Positions 43,783 through 51,371 of a stretch of 64,000 bases of DNA are shown here, in pieces. Within the stretch, counting starts at the first letter, position 1, and each line of letters starts with the position of its first letter. The translations under genes and the position numbers were made by a program. This DNA is from Mycolicibacterium madagascariense (GTDB lineage: Bacteria > Actinomycetota > Actinomycetes > Mycobacteriales > Mycobacteriaceae). The stretch spans positions 620,001-684,000 of the forward strand of contig NZ_AP022610.1 in the NCBI RefSeq assembly GCF_010729665.1. Direction: 5' to 3'. The notes beneath the pieces were generated by a model that had not been told where the DNA came from, did no database searches, and saw only the letters and a program-made list of their open reading frames with translations.

Positions 43783-44103
43783 TCAGTCGTCGTCCGACTT
43801 CTCGCTGTCCTTGGAGTCGCTGTCCTTGGAGTCGTCGTCCTTTGAGTCGGCCTTGGCGTCGCTACCCTTGGACTCGGACTTCTCGTCGTCCTTCGACTCG
43901 GCGTCCTCGGCGTCGTCAGAGGAGTCACCCTTGTTGGACGTCGACGGAATCAGTTCGACGACCGCCCAGTGGCTGGGGGAGACCAGCACCGTCCACTTGC
44001 CGTCCTCGCGTCCCATCTTGAGGACGCCGTGCTCGACCGCGTAGGCCGTGTCGTCGTCGTAGTCGCTCGATTGCCCGTCGGTGTAGGTCAGTTTGAAGGC
44101 CAT
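43783..44103 (-). CDS. Hypothetical protein with acidic low-complexity tail
   Basis: 106 residues. The first ~55 form a compact beta-rich module (FKLTYTDGQSSDYDDDTAYAVE, GKWTVLVSPSHWAVVELIP). The last ~50 are nearly all Asp, Ser, Lys and Glu with repeated SKD units. The tail is encoded by imperfect GAC/TCC/AAG-type triplet repeats, so length variation between strains is likely. Function unknown; the tail should be disordered and highly charged. Confidence 0.75.
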   Translation of the reverse strand: MAFKLTYTDGQSSDYDDDTAYAVEHGVLKMGREDGKWTVLVSPSHWAVVELIPSTSNKGDSSDDAEDAESKDDEKSESKGSDAKADSKDDDSKDSDSKDSEKSDDD

Positions 44104-44206
44104 GCGTCGAGCGTGCCATCAACGCGACGTATGCGAGGCGGGTTCGGCGATCTATTCAAGATCGTTTAAAACCCTGGCGCAGAGGCCATTTCGCGGTGCG
44201 CGTCGG

Positions 44207-44359
44207 TCACACCTCGGGCGCGCGATGTCGACCCTGGTAGGCGTCGGCCGCGCGGGCCTGATCTTGGTACGGAGTCCAGCCCTGTCCGAAGAGCTCCAGC
44301 GTGGGATCGCCGGCGATGGGCGTGAACCGGGGTGCTACTGGTTCGTCGCGGTCGTTCAT
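44207..44359 (-). CDS. Possible 50-residue hypothetical protein
   Basis: ATG at 44359 (MNDRDEPVAPRFTPIAGDPT), ending QGRHRAPEV. The composition is balanced and the phrase LELFGQGWTPYQDQARAADAY looks like real protein. The ribosome site is weak. Downstream of the epimerase gene by 84 bp on the same strand, so it may be cotranscribed. Confidence 0.45.
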   Translation of the reverse strand: MNDRDEPVAPRFTPIAGDPTLELFGQGWTPYQDQARAADAYQGRHRAPEV

Positions 44360-44443
44360 GCCCGCAAGGTACCCAGAGGCCGCCCGGCGCCAAACGCGCT
44401 GACCGCGTCGCCGTGCCACCGCTGGCGGGTGCTGACCTCCCGT

Positions 44444-45370
44444 TCACGACGTCGCGTCGAAGTACTGGCCCATCTCCAGATCCTCGAGCAGGCCCGGACC
44501 GGTGGGCTGCCAGCCGAGCAGCGAGCGGGTCGAGGTGCTCGAGGCGGGCCCGTCGAGAGCGAGAAATGCGCCGAGCCAACCGAAGTGCGCGCCCGCGTCG
44601 TCGGGTGCGATGGAGATGGTCGGGACGTCGAGGTGCCGCCCGATGACCTCGGCCACCTCGCGGACCGGGACGCCCTCGTCGGCCACCGCGTGCAGGGCCG
44701 TTCCCGGCGGAGCGGATTCGAGCGCCAGCCGGAACAGTCGCGCGGCGTCCGAGCGGTGCACGGCCGGCCACCGGTTGGCGCCGTCGCCGACGTAACCGGA
44801 GGCGCCTCTGTCGCGCGCGATCGCGATCTGTGTCGCGACGAAGCCGTTGTCGCCGTCGCCGTGCGTCGTCGGTGGTAGCCGCACCACCGAGGACCGCACC
44901 CCGCGGTCCGCATAGGACTGCACCAGTCGAGCGTTCGCCTGCCTGCCGAGCGGACCGCTCGCGGGGGAGTTCGGGTCGACGTCCGACCCGTCCTCCTCGG
45001 TGGCCACCCGGCCCAGCGCGACACCCATGGTTCCCGACGCGATGACGAATGGGCGGTCGGTCCCGGCCAGTGCGTCGCCGATCGTCTCGATGGCTCGGCG
45101 ATCCGCGGTCACGGCGCCGTCGAAGTCGCCCGAGAACGCGATGTCGTGCTTGAACGCCAGGTGGATGACGCCGTCCGCCGCCCCCGCGGCCGACGCGAGC
45201 ACGTCGAGATCGTCGATGTCGCCGCGTACGGCGTCGGCGCCCGCGGCCTCGAGCGCAGCGGCCGACGCGTCCGAGCGGGCCAGCCCGACGACGCGGTGGC
45301 CGGCGCCGAGGAGTTCCGGAACGACGGCCGATCCGACCCACCCGGATGCGCCGGTGACGAGAACTCGCAT
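44444..45370 (-). CDS. NAD-dependent epimerase/dehydratase family protein (extended SDR)
   Basis: 308 residues from the ATG at 45370 behind TTGGAGGCAATC. Extended SDR motif VLVTGASGWVGSAVVPELL at the N-terminus, DIDDLD strand, and SGTMG. The usual YxxxK is not obvious, which fits the atypical NAD-binding NmrA/epimerase-like subgroup (common label: SDR family oxidoreductase). Its promoter overlaps a palindromic operator shared with the divergent TetR gene. It is therefore the probable target of that repressor and may be a detoxifying reductase. Confidence 0.87.
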   Translation of the reverse strand: MRVLVTGASGWVGSAVVPELLGAGHRVVGLARSDASAAALEAAGADAVRGDIDDLDVLASAAGAADGVIHLAFKHDIAFSGDFDGAVTADRRAIETIGDALAGTDRPFVIASGTMGVALGRVATEEDGSDVDPNSPASGPLGRQANARLVQSYADRGVRSSVVRLPPTTHGDGDNGFVATQIAIARDRGASGYVGDGANRWPAVHRSDAARLFRLALESAPPGTALHAVADEGVPVREVAEVIGRHLDVPTISIAPDDAGAHFGWLGAFLALDGPASSTSTRSLLGWQPTGPGLLEDLEMGQYFDATS

Positions 45371-45388
45371 GATTGCCTCCAAGAATCC

Positions 45389-45407
45389 GATGTCAGCTAC
45401 TGACATC
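45389..45407. promoter_or_regulatory. TetR operator O1 at epimerase promoter
   Basis: GATGTCAG-CTA-CTGACATC, a perfect inverted repeat. On the minus strand TACAGT (45411-45416) would be the -10 of the epimerase gene, so the operator covers its start point. Confidence 0.7.
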
Positions 45408-45421
45408 ACCACTGTAGCGAC

Positions 45422-45440
45422 CATGTCAGTTGCTGTCATC
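45422..45440. promoter_or_regulatory. TetR operator O2 at tetR promoter
   Basis: CATGTCAG-TTG-CTGTCATC, matching O1 at 15 of 19 positions, 33 bp away (about three helical turns). It covers the -35 zone of the leaderless tetR promoter. Confidence 0.65.
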
Positions 45441-45443
45441 AAC

Positions 45444-45455
45444 TAATCTCGCTGC
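45444..45455 (+). promoter_or_regulatory. Leaderless tetR promoter (TAATCT-N6-ATG)
   Basis: TAATCT at 45444-45449, six bases, then the ATG at 45456. Confidence 0.6.
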
Positions 45456-46022
45456 ATGGGTCGATGGCAACCAGACGCGCTCGGCCGCCTCCAGCAGGCG
45501 GCGCTGGAGCTCTACGGGGAGCGGGGCTTCGAGCCGACCGCGGTGGCCGACATCGCCGAGCGGGCCGGGCTGACCGAGCGCACGTTCTTCCGCTACTTCG
45601 CCGACAAGCGCGAGGTGTTGTTCTCCGGCGGAGAGGCGCTCATCGAGGTGTTCGTGAAAAACGTTGCGGCGGCGCCTGATTCACGTGCGCCGCTGGACGT
45701 CGTCGGGGAGGCGCTACAGGCGGCCGGCGGGTTCTTCGCGGGTCGCATCCACCAATCGCGCGCCCGTCAGGCCGTGATCGACGCGAACCCCAGCCTGCAG
45801 GAGCGCGAATTATCCAAGCTGGCGACGTTGGGCGCGGCCGTCGCCGAGGCGTTGCGGGCCCGCGGCGTCGACGATCCCGCCGCGGTGCTGGCCGCCGAGG
45901 CGGGAATCACCGTCTTCAAGGTGAGTTTCGACAGGTGGGTGAACGGGCCCGACGACCAGGAGTTCTCCGACGTCGTGCGCACGACGATGGAGGACTTCAA
46001 GGCGGTGGCGAGGGGTTCCTGA
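45456..46022 (+). CDS. TetR/AcrR family transcriptional regulator
   Basis: 188 residues. HTH: LQQAALELYGERGFEPTAVADIAERAGLTERTFFRYFADKREVLF, the canonical TetR pattern, followed by an all-helical ligand domain. It is divergent from the epimerase gene, and two matching palindromes between them fit autoregulation plus control of the epimerase. Convergent with the sugar porter gene with 6 bp between them. Confidence 0.93.
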   Translation: MGRWQPDALGRLQQAALELYGERGFEPTAVADIAERAGLTERTFFRYFADKREVLFSGGEALIEVFVKNVAAAPDSRAPLDVVGEALQAAGGFFAGRIHQSRARQAVIDANPSLQERELSKLATLGAAVAEALRARGVDDPAAVLAAEAGITVFKVSFDRWVNGPDDQEFSDVVRTTMEDFKAVARGS

Positions 46023-46028
46023 CCGCGC

Positions 46029-47453
46029 TCAGCGCGCGAAGTCCGAGGGCCGGAAGGTGCCGTCGCTCAACTTGCCCTCGATCTCCTCGAGGCTGCGGCC
46101 GGTCAGATCCGGCATCCGGAAGTAGACGAACAACCAGGCGGCGACGTTGAAGAGGCCGTAGAGCCACATCGACGATCCGACGCCGATGCCGCTGATCAAC
46201 GTCAGCAGCGTCAGCGTGATGAGCAGGTTCGTCCCCCACAGCACCGCGGACTGCGCAGCCGTACCCGCCGGCCGCACCGCCAACGGGTAGGTCTCCGAAC
46301 CGGTGAGCCAACCCATCAGCTGCAGACCGCCCGCGTTGAACAGCATGAACACGACCAGGCAGGCGATGATGAACGGCACCGAGTCACGGCCACTGTGGCC
46401 GGAGACGAACAACCAGCCCAGAACGAACAGGCTCAGTGCCGCACCGGGAATCATGATCAGCGTCAGCCGGCGTCGGCCCACCCGATCGATGATGGTCAGC
46501 CCGACGAGCTGCGCGACGAGGTAGCTGACGCCGAGGGCGACCGACACGTCCAGCGCCACCGACGTGGAGAACCCGTTGTCGGTGAGGATCGTCGGGGAGT
46601 AGTAGATGATCATCTCGATGCCGCTGAGCTGGGTGAAGACGGCGATGCCGCAGCCGAGGATGACGGCGGGCCGCACCCACTTCTCGCGAAGCCCCGACCA
46701 GCCGCGCGTGGCGGCCGTCTTCTCCTCGCGGGCGAGCTGCGCCATCTCGTCCAGTTCGTCCTCGACGTCGTAGCCCGACGGCCGCACGCGGGAGAGGACC
46801 TCCGTGGCGTCGTCGCGGCGGTCCTGCTTGACCAGCCAGCGCGGGCTCTCCGGCAGCCGCAACAGCAGGGCGAGCATGATCGCGGCGGGAACGGCGGCGA
46901 CACCGATGGACCAGCGCCACGGGATCGCTTCCGACGCACCGACGATCGTGGCGATCACGATGCCGACGCCGATCGCGATTTGAAAGCACAGCACCAGCCG
47001 GCCGCGGTACTTCGGAGGCGCCAGCTCGGCGACGTACATGGGCGCGGTCTGCGTGGCGCCGCCCACGGCGAACCCGAGCACGAGCCGTCCGAGGGACAGG
47101 ACGACGGGATTGGGGGACAGCGCGCACCACAGGGCGCCGACGACGAACACCACCGCCAGCATCACCAGCGTGCCCTTGCGACCTCGCCGCTCGGACAGGG
47201 AACTGCAGGTCAGCGCTCCGACGACGGCCCCGAGCAGGATGCTCGCCGCGATGACCTGTTTCCAGCTCTCGGCGATGCCGAAGTCCTTCGTGATCTGCAG
47301 GAGAGCGCCGGAGATGATGCCGGTGTCGTAGCCGTACAGCATTCCGGAGACGGCGGATACCAGCGCGACGATGACGACCGCGCCGGTGAGTTGACCGGGG
47401 GTGTCTGCTCGCGCGACCTCTGGCTTGCCGGGAGCACTACCAATGGAACTCAT
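46029..47453 (-). CDS. Sugar porter family MFS transporter
   Basis: 474 residues with 12 predicted membrane helices. Sugar porter signatures: YGYDTGIISGALL in helix 1, SERRGRK loop, PESPRWLVKQ after helix 6, DRVGRRRL between helices 8 and 9, and PDLTGRSLEEIE at the C-terminus (family PETKGxSLEEI). It is a proton symporter or facilitator for a hexose, pentose or polyol such as inositol. No sugar-catabolic gene is adjacent, so the substrate is open. Confidence 0.93.
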   Translation of the reverse strand: MSSIGSAPGKPEVARADTPGQLTGAVVIVALVSAVSGMLYGYDTGIISGALLQITKDFGIAESWKQVIAASILLGAVVGALTCSSLSERRGRKGTLVMLAVVFVVGALWCALSPNPVVLSLGRLVLGFAVGGATQTAPMYVAELAPPKYRGRLVLCFQIAIGVGIVIATIVGASEAIPWRWSIGVAAVPAAIMLALLLRLPESPRWLVKQDRRDDATEVLSRVRPSGYDVEDELDEMAQLAREEKTAATRGWSGLREKWVRPAVILGCGIAVFTQLSGIEMIIYYSPTILTDNGFSTSVALDVSVALGVSYLVAQLVGLTIIDRVGRRRLTLIMIPGAALSLFVLGWLFVSGHSGRDSVPFIIACLVVFMLFNAGGLQLMGWLTGSETYPLAVRPAGTAAQSAVLWGTNLLITLTLLTLISGIGVGSSMWLYGLFNVAAWLFVYFRMPDLTGRSLEEIEGKLSDGTFRPSDFAR

Positions 47454-47545
47454 GAGCCCAGCCTCCAGCCGTCAGACGTCGTCGTCGAATACGCGGTGGA
47501 GGTGGATACCCACTGCGGTCCCGAACGAACCGCAGGCCGAACGGA

Positions 47546-47614
47546 TTAGCGGCTGTCAGAAGCCTTGTGCCGCGGGTGGATCAGGTAACGCAACCAACGA
47601 ACGTCGATCAGCAT
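47546..47614 (-). CDS. Possible 22-residue small protein
   Basis: Tiny frame starting MLIDVRWLRYLIHP with a strong AGAGGAATC ribosome site 7 bp before the ATG at 47614. It starts 17 bp after the STAS gene stop on the same strand. Short, basic and partly hydrophobic. Supported only by the ribosome site and position. Confidence 0.35.
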   Translation of the reverse strand: MLIDVRWLRYLIHPRHKASDSR

Positions 47615-47631
47615 GGATGATTCCTCTTGGC

Positions 47632-48087
47632 TCAGGCGGACTTGGTCAGGATGGGGAGGATGCGACGACGCTCACCGGCGACGTCCGAAAAGTGGTGCAG
47701 CGCTTCGGGAACCGACGACGTCGCGGGGAACACCTCGTCGACGCCGCAGAGGCGCAGCGTGCGCGACACGGGCTGGCTGACGATGAGCGACCACTCGTCG
47801 CCTGCGGCGTAGCAGGCTTCGTCGATGGCGTCGAGCAGTTCGATGGCCTGCGCAGCGAAGGAGGTAACGCCGCTGAGATCGAGGATGAACGGCTTCTCGG
47901 CGATGATGCAGCCCTTGGCCTCGGCGACGACGGAGCCGACGTTGACGGCGTCGATCGTGCCGGTGATGGTCAGCACGGTCGCCAGCTGGCGGCACTGCTT
48001 GTGAAGCTCGGCTCCGTGGCACTCGACCGACGGATTGCCATATCGGAAGCGGTTTTTCGCGACTGAGTTGGTGCTCGCTGTGGTCAT
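47632..48087 (-). CDS. STAS-domain protein (mycobacterial anti-anti-sigma-like)
   Basis: 151 residues. STAS core: LATVLTITGTIDAVNVGSVVAEAKGCI, FILDLSGVTSFAAQAIELLDAI, WSLIVSQPVSRTLRLCGVDEVFPATSSV. In SpoIIAA-type antagonists the loop reads DxSSG with a phosphorylated Ser. Here it is DLSGVTSFAAQAI, so that Ser is replaced, as in several mycobacterial STAS proteins linked to the sigma-F network. The ATG at 48087 has a GAAGGGAGG ribosome site. A sigma-F-like promoter may lie at 48175-48199. Confidence 0.87.
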   Translation of the reverse strand: MTTASTNSVAKNRFRYGNPSVECHGAELHKQCRQLATVLTITGTIDAVNVGSVVAEAKGCIIAEKPFILDLSGVTSFAAQAIELLDAIDEACYAAGDEWSLIVSQPVSRTLRLCGVDEVFPATSSVPEALHHFSDVAGERRRILPILTKSA

Positions 48088-48174
48088 GGCACTGCCTCCC
48101 TTCGGTGATTGCCGAGTGAGAAGGCGGCGATGCCGTCACTTCGACTTGAATCCCAAGGTAGGGGGCCAAAATAA

Positions 48175-48199
48175 GGTACCGGGGAGTAAGTCCTAAAAC
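48175..48199 (-). promoter_or_regulatory. Possible sigma-F/sigma-B type promoter
   Basis: On the minus strand GTTT, 14 bases, then CGGTAC, against the mycobacterial sigma-F consensus GTTT-N15-17-GGGTA. Spacing and the -10 are both slightly off. The surrounding 60 bp are unusually AT-rich. Its leader would be about 85 nt. Confidence 0.3.
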
Positions 48200-48236
48200 A
48201 TCCTTAAGACTTGTCTGCCCCAGAACAGCAAATCGC

Positions 48237-49487
48237 TCAGCGGGGGCGGCCCTGAGCGCCCGAATACCGCTCCCAGGGGGAGTAGTCCGCCAGCAGATCC
48301 TCCTGCGGCGGCCGCTGATCCTCGGGCACGTGCTGGAGGTTGATGCGCACGCGGTACCAGATCGAGCTGGGCCCGCGCATGCCGTCGACCAGGACGTCGA
48401 TGGGCTCCAGCCGCTCAGCGGCGGCCGGATGCGCGTCCTTCCACGTCTGGAGCGCGGCCATCGCCTCGTCCTTGGTCTTCGTCCTGGCGATCTCGATGAG
48501 CGGTTTGGTCGACACCCGGTTCCCCGACCCGTCCCCACGTCGTGCACCCTTGGGCGCCTTCTCCGCGGGGCCGAGTTCCTCCGCCAGCGCGAGCAGGCCC
48601 TCCAGACCGCCGGCGGCGTCGTCCATGCCCTCCCACGGATCGCCGATCTCGGCGAAGCGCTCGGGCACCGTCGCCACGGTGAAGGCCTCGGGCCGGCACC
48701 CGGGCACCTCGTCCCACCGCAGGGGCGTGGACACCCTGGCGTCGGGCCGCGAGCGGACGGAGTAGGCCGAGGCCACGGTCCGGTCCTTCGCGTTCTGGTT
48801 GAAGTCGACGAAGACGCCCTGGCGCTCCTCCTTCCACCACCGGCTCGTCGCCAAATCCGGTGCGCGCCTTTCGACTTCACGCGCAATGGTCTCAGCCGCC
48901 AGCCGCACCTGCCGGTACGGCCAGTTGGGCTCGATGCGCGCGTACACGTGAAAGCCCTTCGAGCCCGAGGTCTTCGGCCATGCCGTCAGTCCGTAGTCGG
49001 CCAGCACGTCGCGGGCGACCAGTGCCACGTCGATGATCTGCTGCCATTCGACGCCGGGCATCGGGTCGAGGTCGACGCGGAGTTCGTCGGGATGCTCGAG
49101 ATCGTGGGCCTGCACGGGGTGGGGGTTGAGGTCGACGCAGCCCAGGTTGACCGCCCACGCCAGGCCCGCCGCGTCCGACAGGACGGCCTCCTTGGCCGAG
49201 GTGCCCGACGCGTACTTCAGCTCGGCGACCTCGATCCAGTCCGGCCGCTTCTCGGGGGCCCGCTTCTGGAAGATGGCCTCCTGGTCGATGCCCTTGACGA
49301 ACCGCTTGAGGATCATCGGCCGGCCCGCGACGCCGCGCAGGGCGCCGTGGGCGACGGCCAGGTAGTACTCGATGAGGTCGAGCTTGGTGACGTCCGGGCG
49401 CCCGTCCAGCCCGGGAAAGACGATCTTGTCCGGGTGGGTCACCCGCAGCGTCTTGTCCCCGATGTCCATCGACAGCGAAGACGCCAT
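48237..49487 (-). CDS. LigD-type primase-polymerase (Rv0269c / PrimPolC-like)
   Basis: 416 residues from the ATG at 49487 (MASSLSMDIGDKTLRV). Archaeo-eukaryotic primase fold as in the LigD POL domain: LRVDLDPMPG carries the metal-binding Asp pair, TSGSKGFHVYARI is the conserved GSxGxH motif, and VFVDFNQNAKDRT has the third acidic residue. Stand-alone paralogues of this kind fill gaps during base excision or end-joining repair with a preference for ribonucleotides. Divergence from fadD2 reproduces the M. tuberculosis Rv0269c-Rv0270 arrangement, which supports the assignment. Confidence 0.88.
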   Translation of the reverse strand: MASSLSMDIGDKTLRVTHPDKIVFPGLDGRPDVTKLDLIEYYLAVAHGALRGVAGRPMILKRFVKGIDQEAIFQKRAPEKRPDWIEVAELKYASGTSAKEAVLSDAAGLAWAVNLGCVDLNPHPVQAHDLEHPDELRVDLDPMPGVEWQQIIDVALVARDVLADYGLTAWPKTSGSKGFHVYARIEPNWPYRQVRLAAETIAREVERRAPDLATSRWWKEERQGVFVDFNQNAKDRTVASAYSVRSRPDARVSTPLRWDEVPGCRPEAFTVATVPERFAEIGDPWEGMDDAAGGLEGLLALAEELGPAEKAPKGARRGDGSGNRVSTKPLIEIARTKTKDEAMAALQTWKDAHPAAAERLEPIDVLVDGMRGPSSIWYRVRINLQHVPEDQRPPQEDLLADYSPWERYSGAQGRPR

Positions 49488-49548
49488 GTCGGCAATGGTA
49501 GTTGCGGACGAGCCTGGGGACTCGGACCCACATGCGACGGGCGTCACA

Positions 49549-49560
49549 TATTGTGGGTGG
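49549..49560 (+). promoter_or_regulatory. Leaderless fadD2 promoter (TATTGT-N6-ATG)
   Basis: TATTGT at 49549-49554, six bases, then the ATG at 49561. The -10 lies inside CGTCACATATTGTGG, which matches one arm of the palindromes found in the DUF222 gene. Confidence 0.6.
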
Positions 49561-51351
49561 ATGCCCAACCTCATCGAGCTCCCCTTTCAGGCGGCGGCCA
49601 AGGTCCAGCAATATTTGGAGCGCGGTTCGGCCGAGCTGCACTACGCGCGGAAGATGTTCGAGGCGGGCGCCTTCAAGCTCGAGCCCCCGCAGAACGTCGC
49701 GGCCATGGTGGCCGACATCCGGCGCTGGGGTGAGTTCGGCATGATCCCGGCGCTCAACGCCCGACGCACGCCGAACGCCACCGCGATCATCGACGACGAC
49801 GGCGAGATGACGTTCAAGGAGCTCGACGACGCCGCCAACGCCGTCGCGAACGGTCTGCTCGAACGGGGCGTCACGGGTGGCGACGGAGTCGCTCTCCTCA
49901 TTCGCAACCACCGCTGGTTCCTCGTCGCGCTCTACGGCGCGGCCAAGGTCGGTGCGAAGCTGATCCTGCTCAACAGCGAATTCTCGGGGCCGCAGATCAA
50001 GGAGGTCTCCGAGCGCGAGGGCGCGAAGCTCATCATCTTCGACGACGAGTACACCAAGGCGGTCTCCGCCGCGGAGCCCGAGCTGGGCCGTCTGCGCGCG
50101 CTGCCGACGAACCCCGACAACGACGATCCGTCAGAGAGCTCCGACGAGACGTTGGCCGACCTGATCGCCAAGAGCAGGTCCACGCCGCCGCCGAGGGCCA
50201 CGGCGCACTCCAAGATCATCATCCTGACCAGCGGCACGACGGGTACCCCCAAGGGAGCGAACCGCAGCAGCCCACCGTCGCTGGCTCCCATCGGGGGCGT
50301 GCTGTCGCACGTGCCGTTCAAGGGCGGTGAGGTGACGTCGTTGCCCGCGCCGATGTTCCATGCGCTGGGCTACCTGCACGCCACGATCGCGATGATGCTG
50401 GGCAGCACGCTGGTGTTGCGCAGGAAGTTCAAGCCGGCCACGGTTCTCGCCGACATCGAGAAGCACCGGGTCACCGCGATGATCGTCGTTCCGGTGATGT
50501 TGTCGCGTCTGCTGGACGAGCTCGAGAAGACGAGCCCGAAGCCCGACCTGTCGAGCCTGCGCATCGTGTTCGTGTCCGGGTCGCAGCTGGGTGGTGAACT
50601 CGCCAACCGGGCGTTGAAGGATCTCGGTCCCGTCGTCTACAACCTGTACGGGTCGACGGAGATCGCCTTCGCGACAATTGCTCGGCCACAAGACCTTTCG
50701 ATCAATCCGTCGACGGTGGGACCGGTCGTCAAGGGCGTCAAGGTCAAGCTGTTCGACGAGAACGGCAAGGAGGTCCCGAAGGGCGAGGTGGGACGGATCT
50801 TCGTCGGCAACACCTTCCCGTTCGAGGGCTACACCGGGGGCGGCCACAAGGCGATCATTGACGGGCTCATGTCATCCGGTGACGTCGGCTACTTCGACGA
50901 GCACGGTCTGCTCTACGTGAGCGGTCGCGACGACGAGATGATCGTGTGCGGTGGCGAGAACGTCTTCCCCGCCGAGGTCGAAGATCTGATCAGCGGCCAC
51001 CCCGAGGTCGTCGAGGCCACCGCGATCGGTGTCGAGGACAAGGAGTGGGGCCACCGGCTGCGCGCGTTCGTCGTCAAGACCGACGGCGCCTCCGTCGACG
51101 AGGACACCATCAAGGCCTACGTCAAGGACAACCTGGCCCGCTACAAGGTGCCCCGCGAGGTCATCTTCCTCGACGAGCTGCCGCGCAACCCGACGGGCAA
51201 GATCCTCAAGCGGGAGCTCAAGGACATGGACGTCGACGGCGATGGCGGCGGTGACGGCGGCAGCGCCAAGTCCGAAAAGCCTTCCAGCAACGGGGATTCC
51301 GAAAAGACGGCGGACAACGCCGAGCCCGACGGGGCCGACGCGAAGGCCTGA
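49561..51351 (+). CDS. fadD2: Acyl-CoA synthetase FadD2
   Basis: 596 residues, very similar along its length to M. tuberculosis FadD2 (Rv0270) as I recall it: N-terminus MPNL, LHYARKMFEAGAF, then the AMP-binding core IIILTSGTTGTPKGANR near residue 220, YGSTEIAFATIA near 365, SGRDDEMIVCGGENVFPAEV near 454 and catalytic Lys in NPTGKILKREL near 546. It activates medium or long fatty acids to acyl-CoA. A Gly/Asp/Ser/Lys-rich tail of about 40 residues after the core is dispensable-looking low complexity. It is the neighbour of the Rv0269c-type gene as in M. tuberculosis, but its usual downstream partner fadE6 is displaced by 10.8 kb. Confidence 0.94.
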   Translation: MPNLIELPFQAAAKVQQYLERGSAELHYARKMFEAGAFKLEPPQNVAAMVADIRRWGEFGMIPALNARRTPNATAIIDDDGEMTFKELDDAANAVANGLLERGVTGGDGVALLIRNHRWFLVALYGAAKVGAKLILLNSEFSGPQIKEVSEREGAKLIIFDDEYTKAVSAAEPELGRLRALPTNPDNDDPSESSDETLADLIAKSRSTPPPRATAHSKIIILTSGTTGTPKGANRSSPPSLAPIGGVLSHVPFKGGEVTSLPAPMFHALGYLHATIAMMLGSTLVLRRKFKPATVLADIEKHRVTAMIVVPVMLSRLLDELEKTSPKPDLSSLRIVFVSGSQLGGELANRALKDLGPVVYNLYGSTEIAFATIARPQDLSINPSTVGPVVKGVKVKLFDENGKEVPKGEVGRIFVGNTFPFEGYTGGGHKAIIDGLMSSGDVGYFDEHGLLYVSGRDDEMIVCGGENVFPAEVEDLISGHPEVVEATAIGVEDKEWGHRLRAFVVKTDGASVDEDTIKAYVKDNLARYKVPREVIFLDELPRNPTGKILKRELKDMDVDGDGGGDGGSAKSEKPSSNGDSEKTADNAEPDGADAKA

Positions 51352-51371
51352 CCCCAGCGGCTCTCGGCCCG

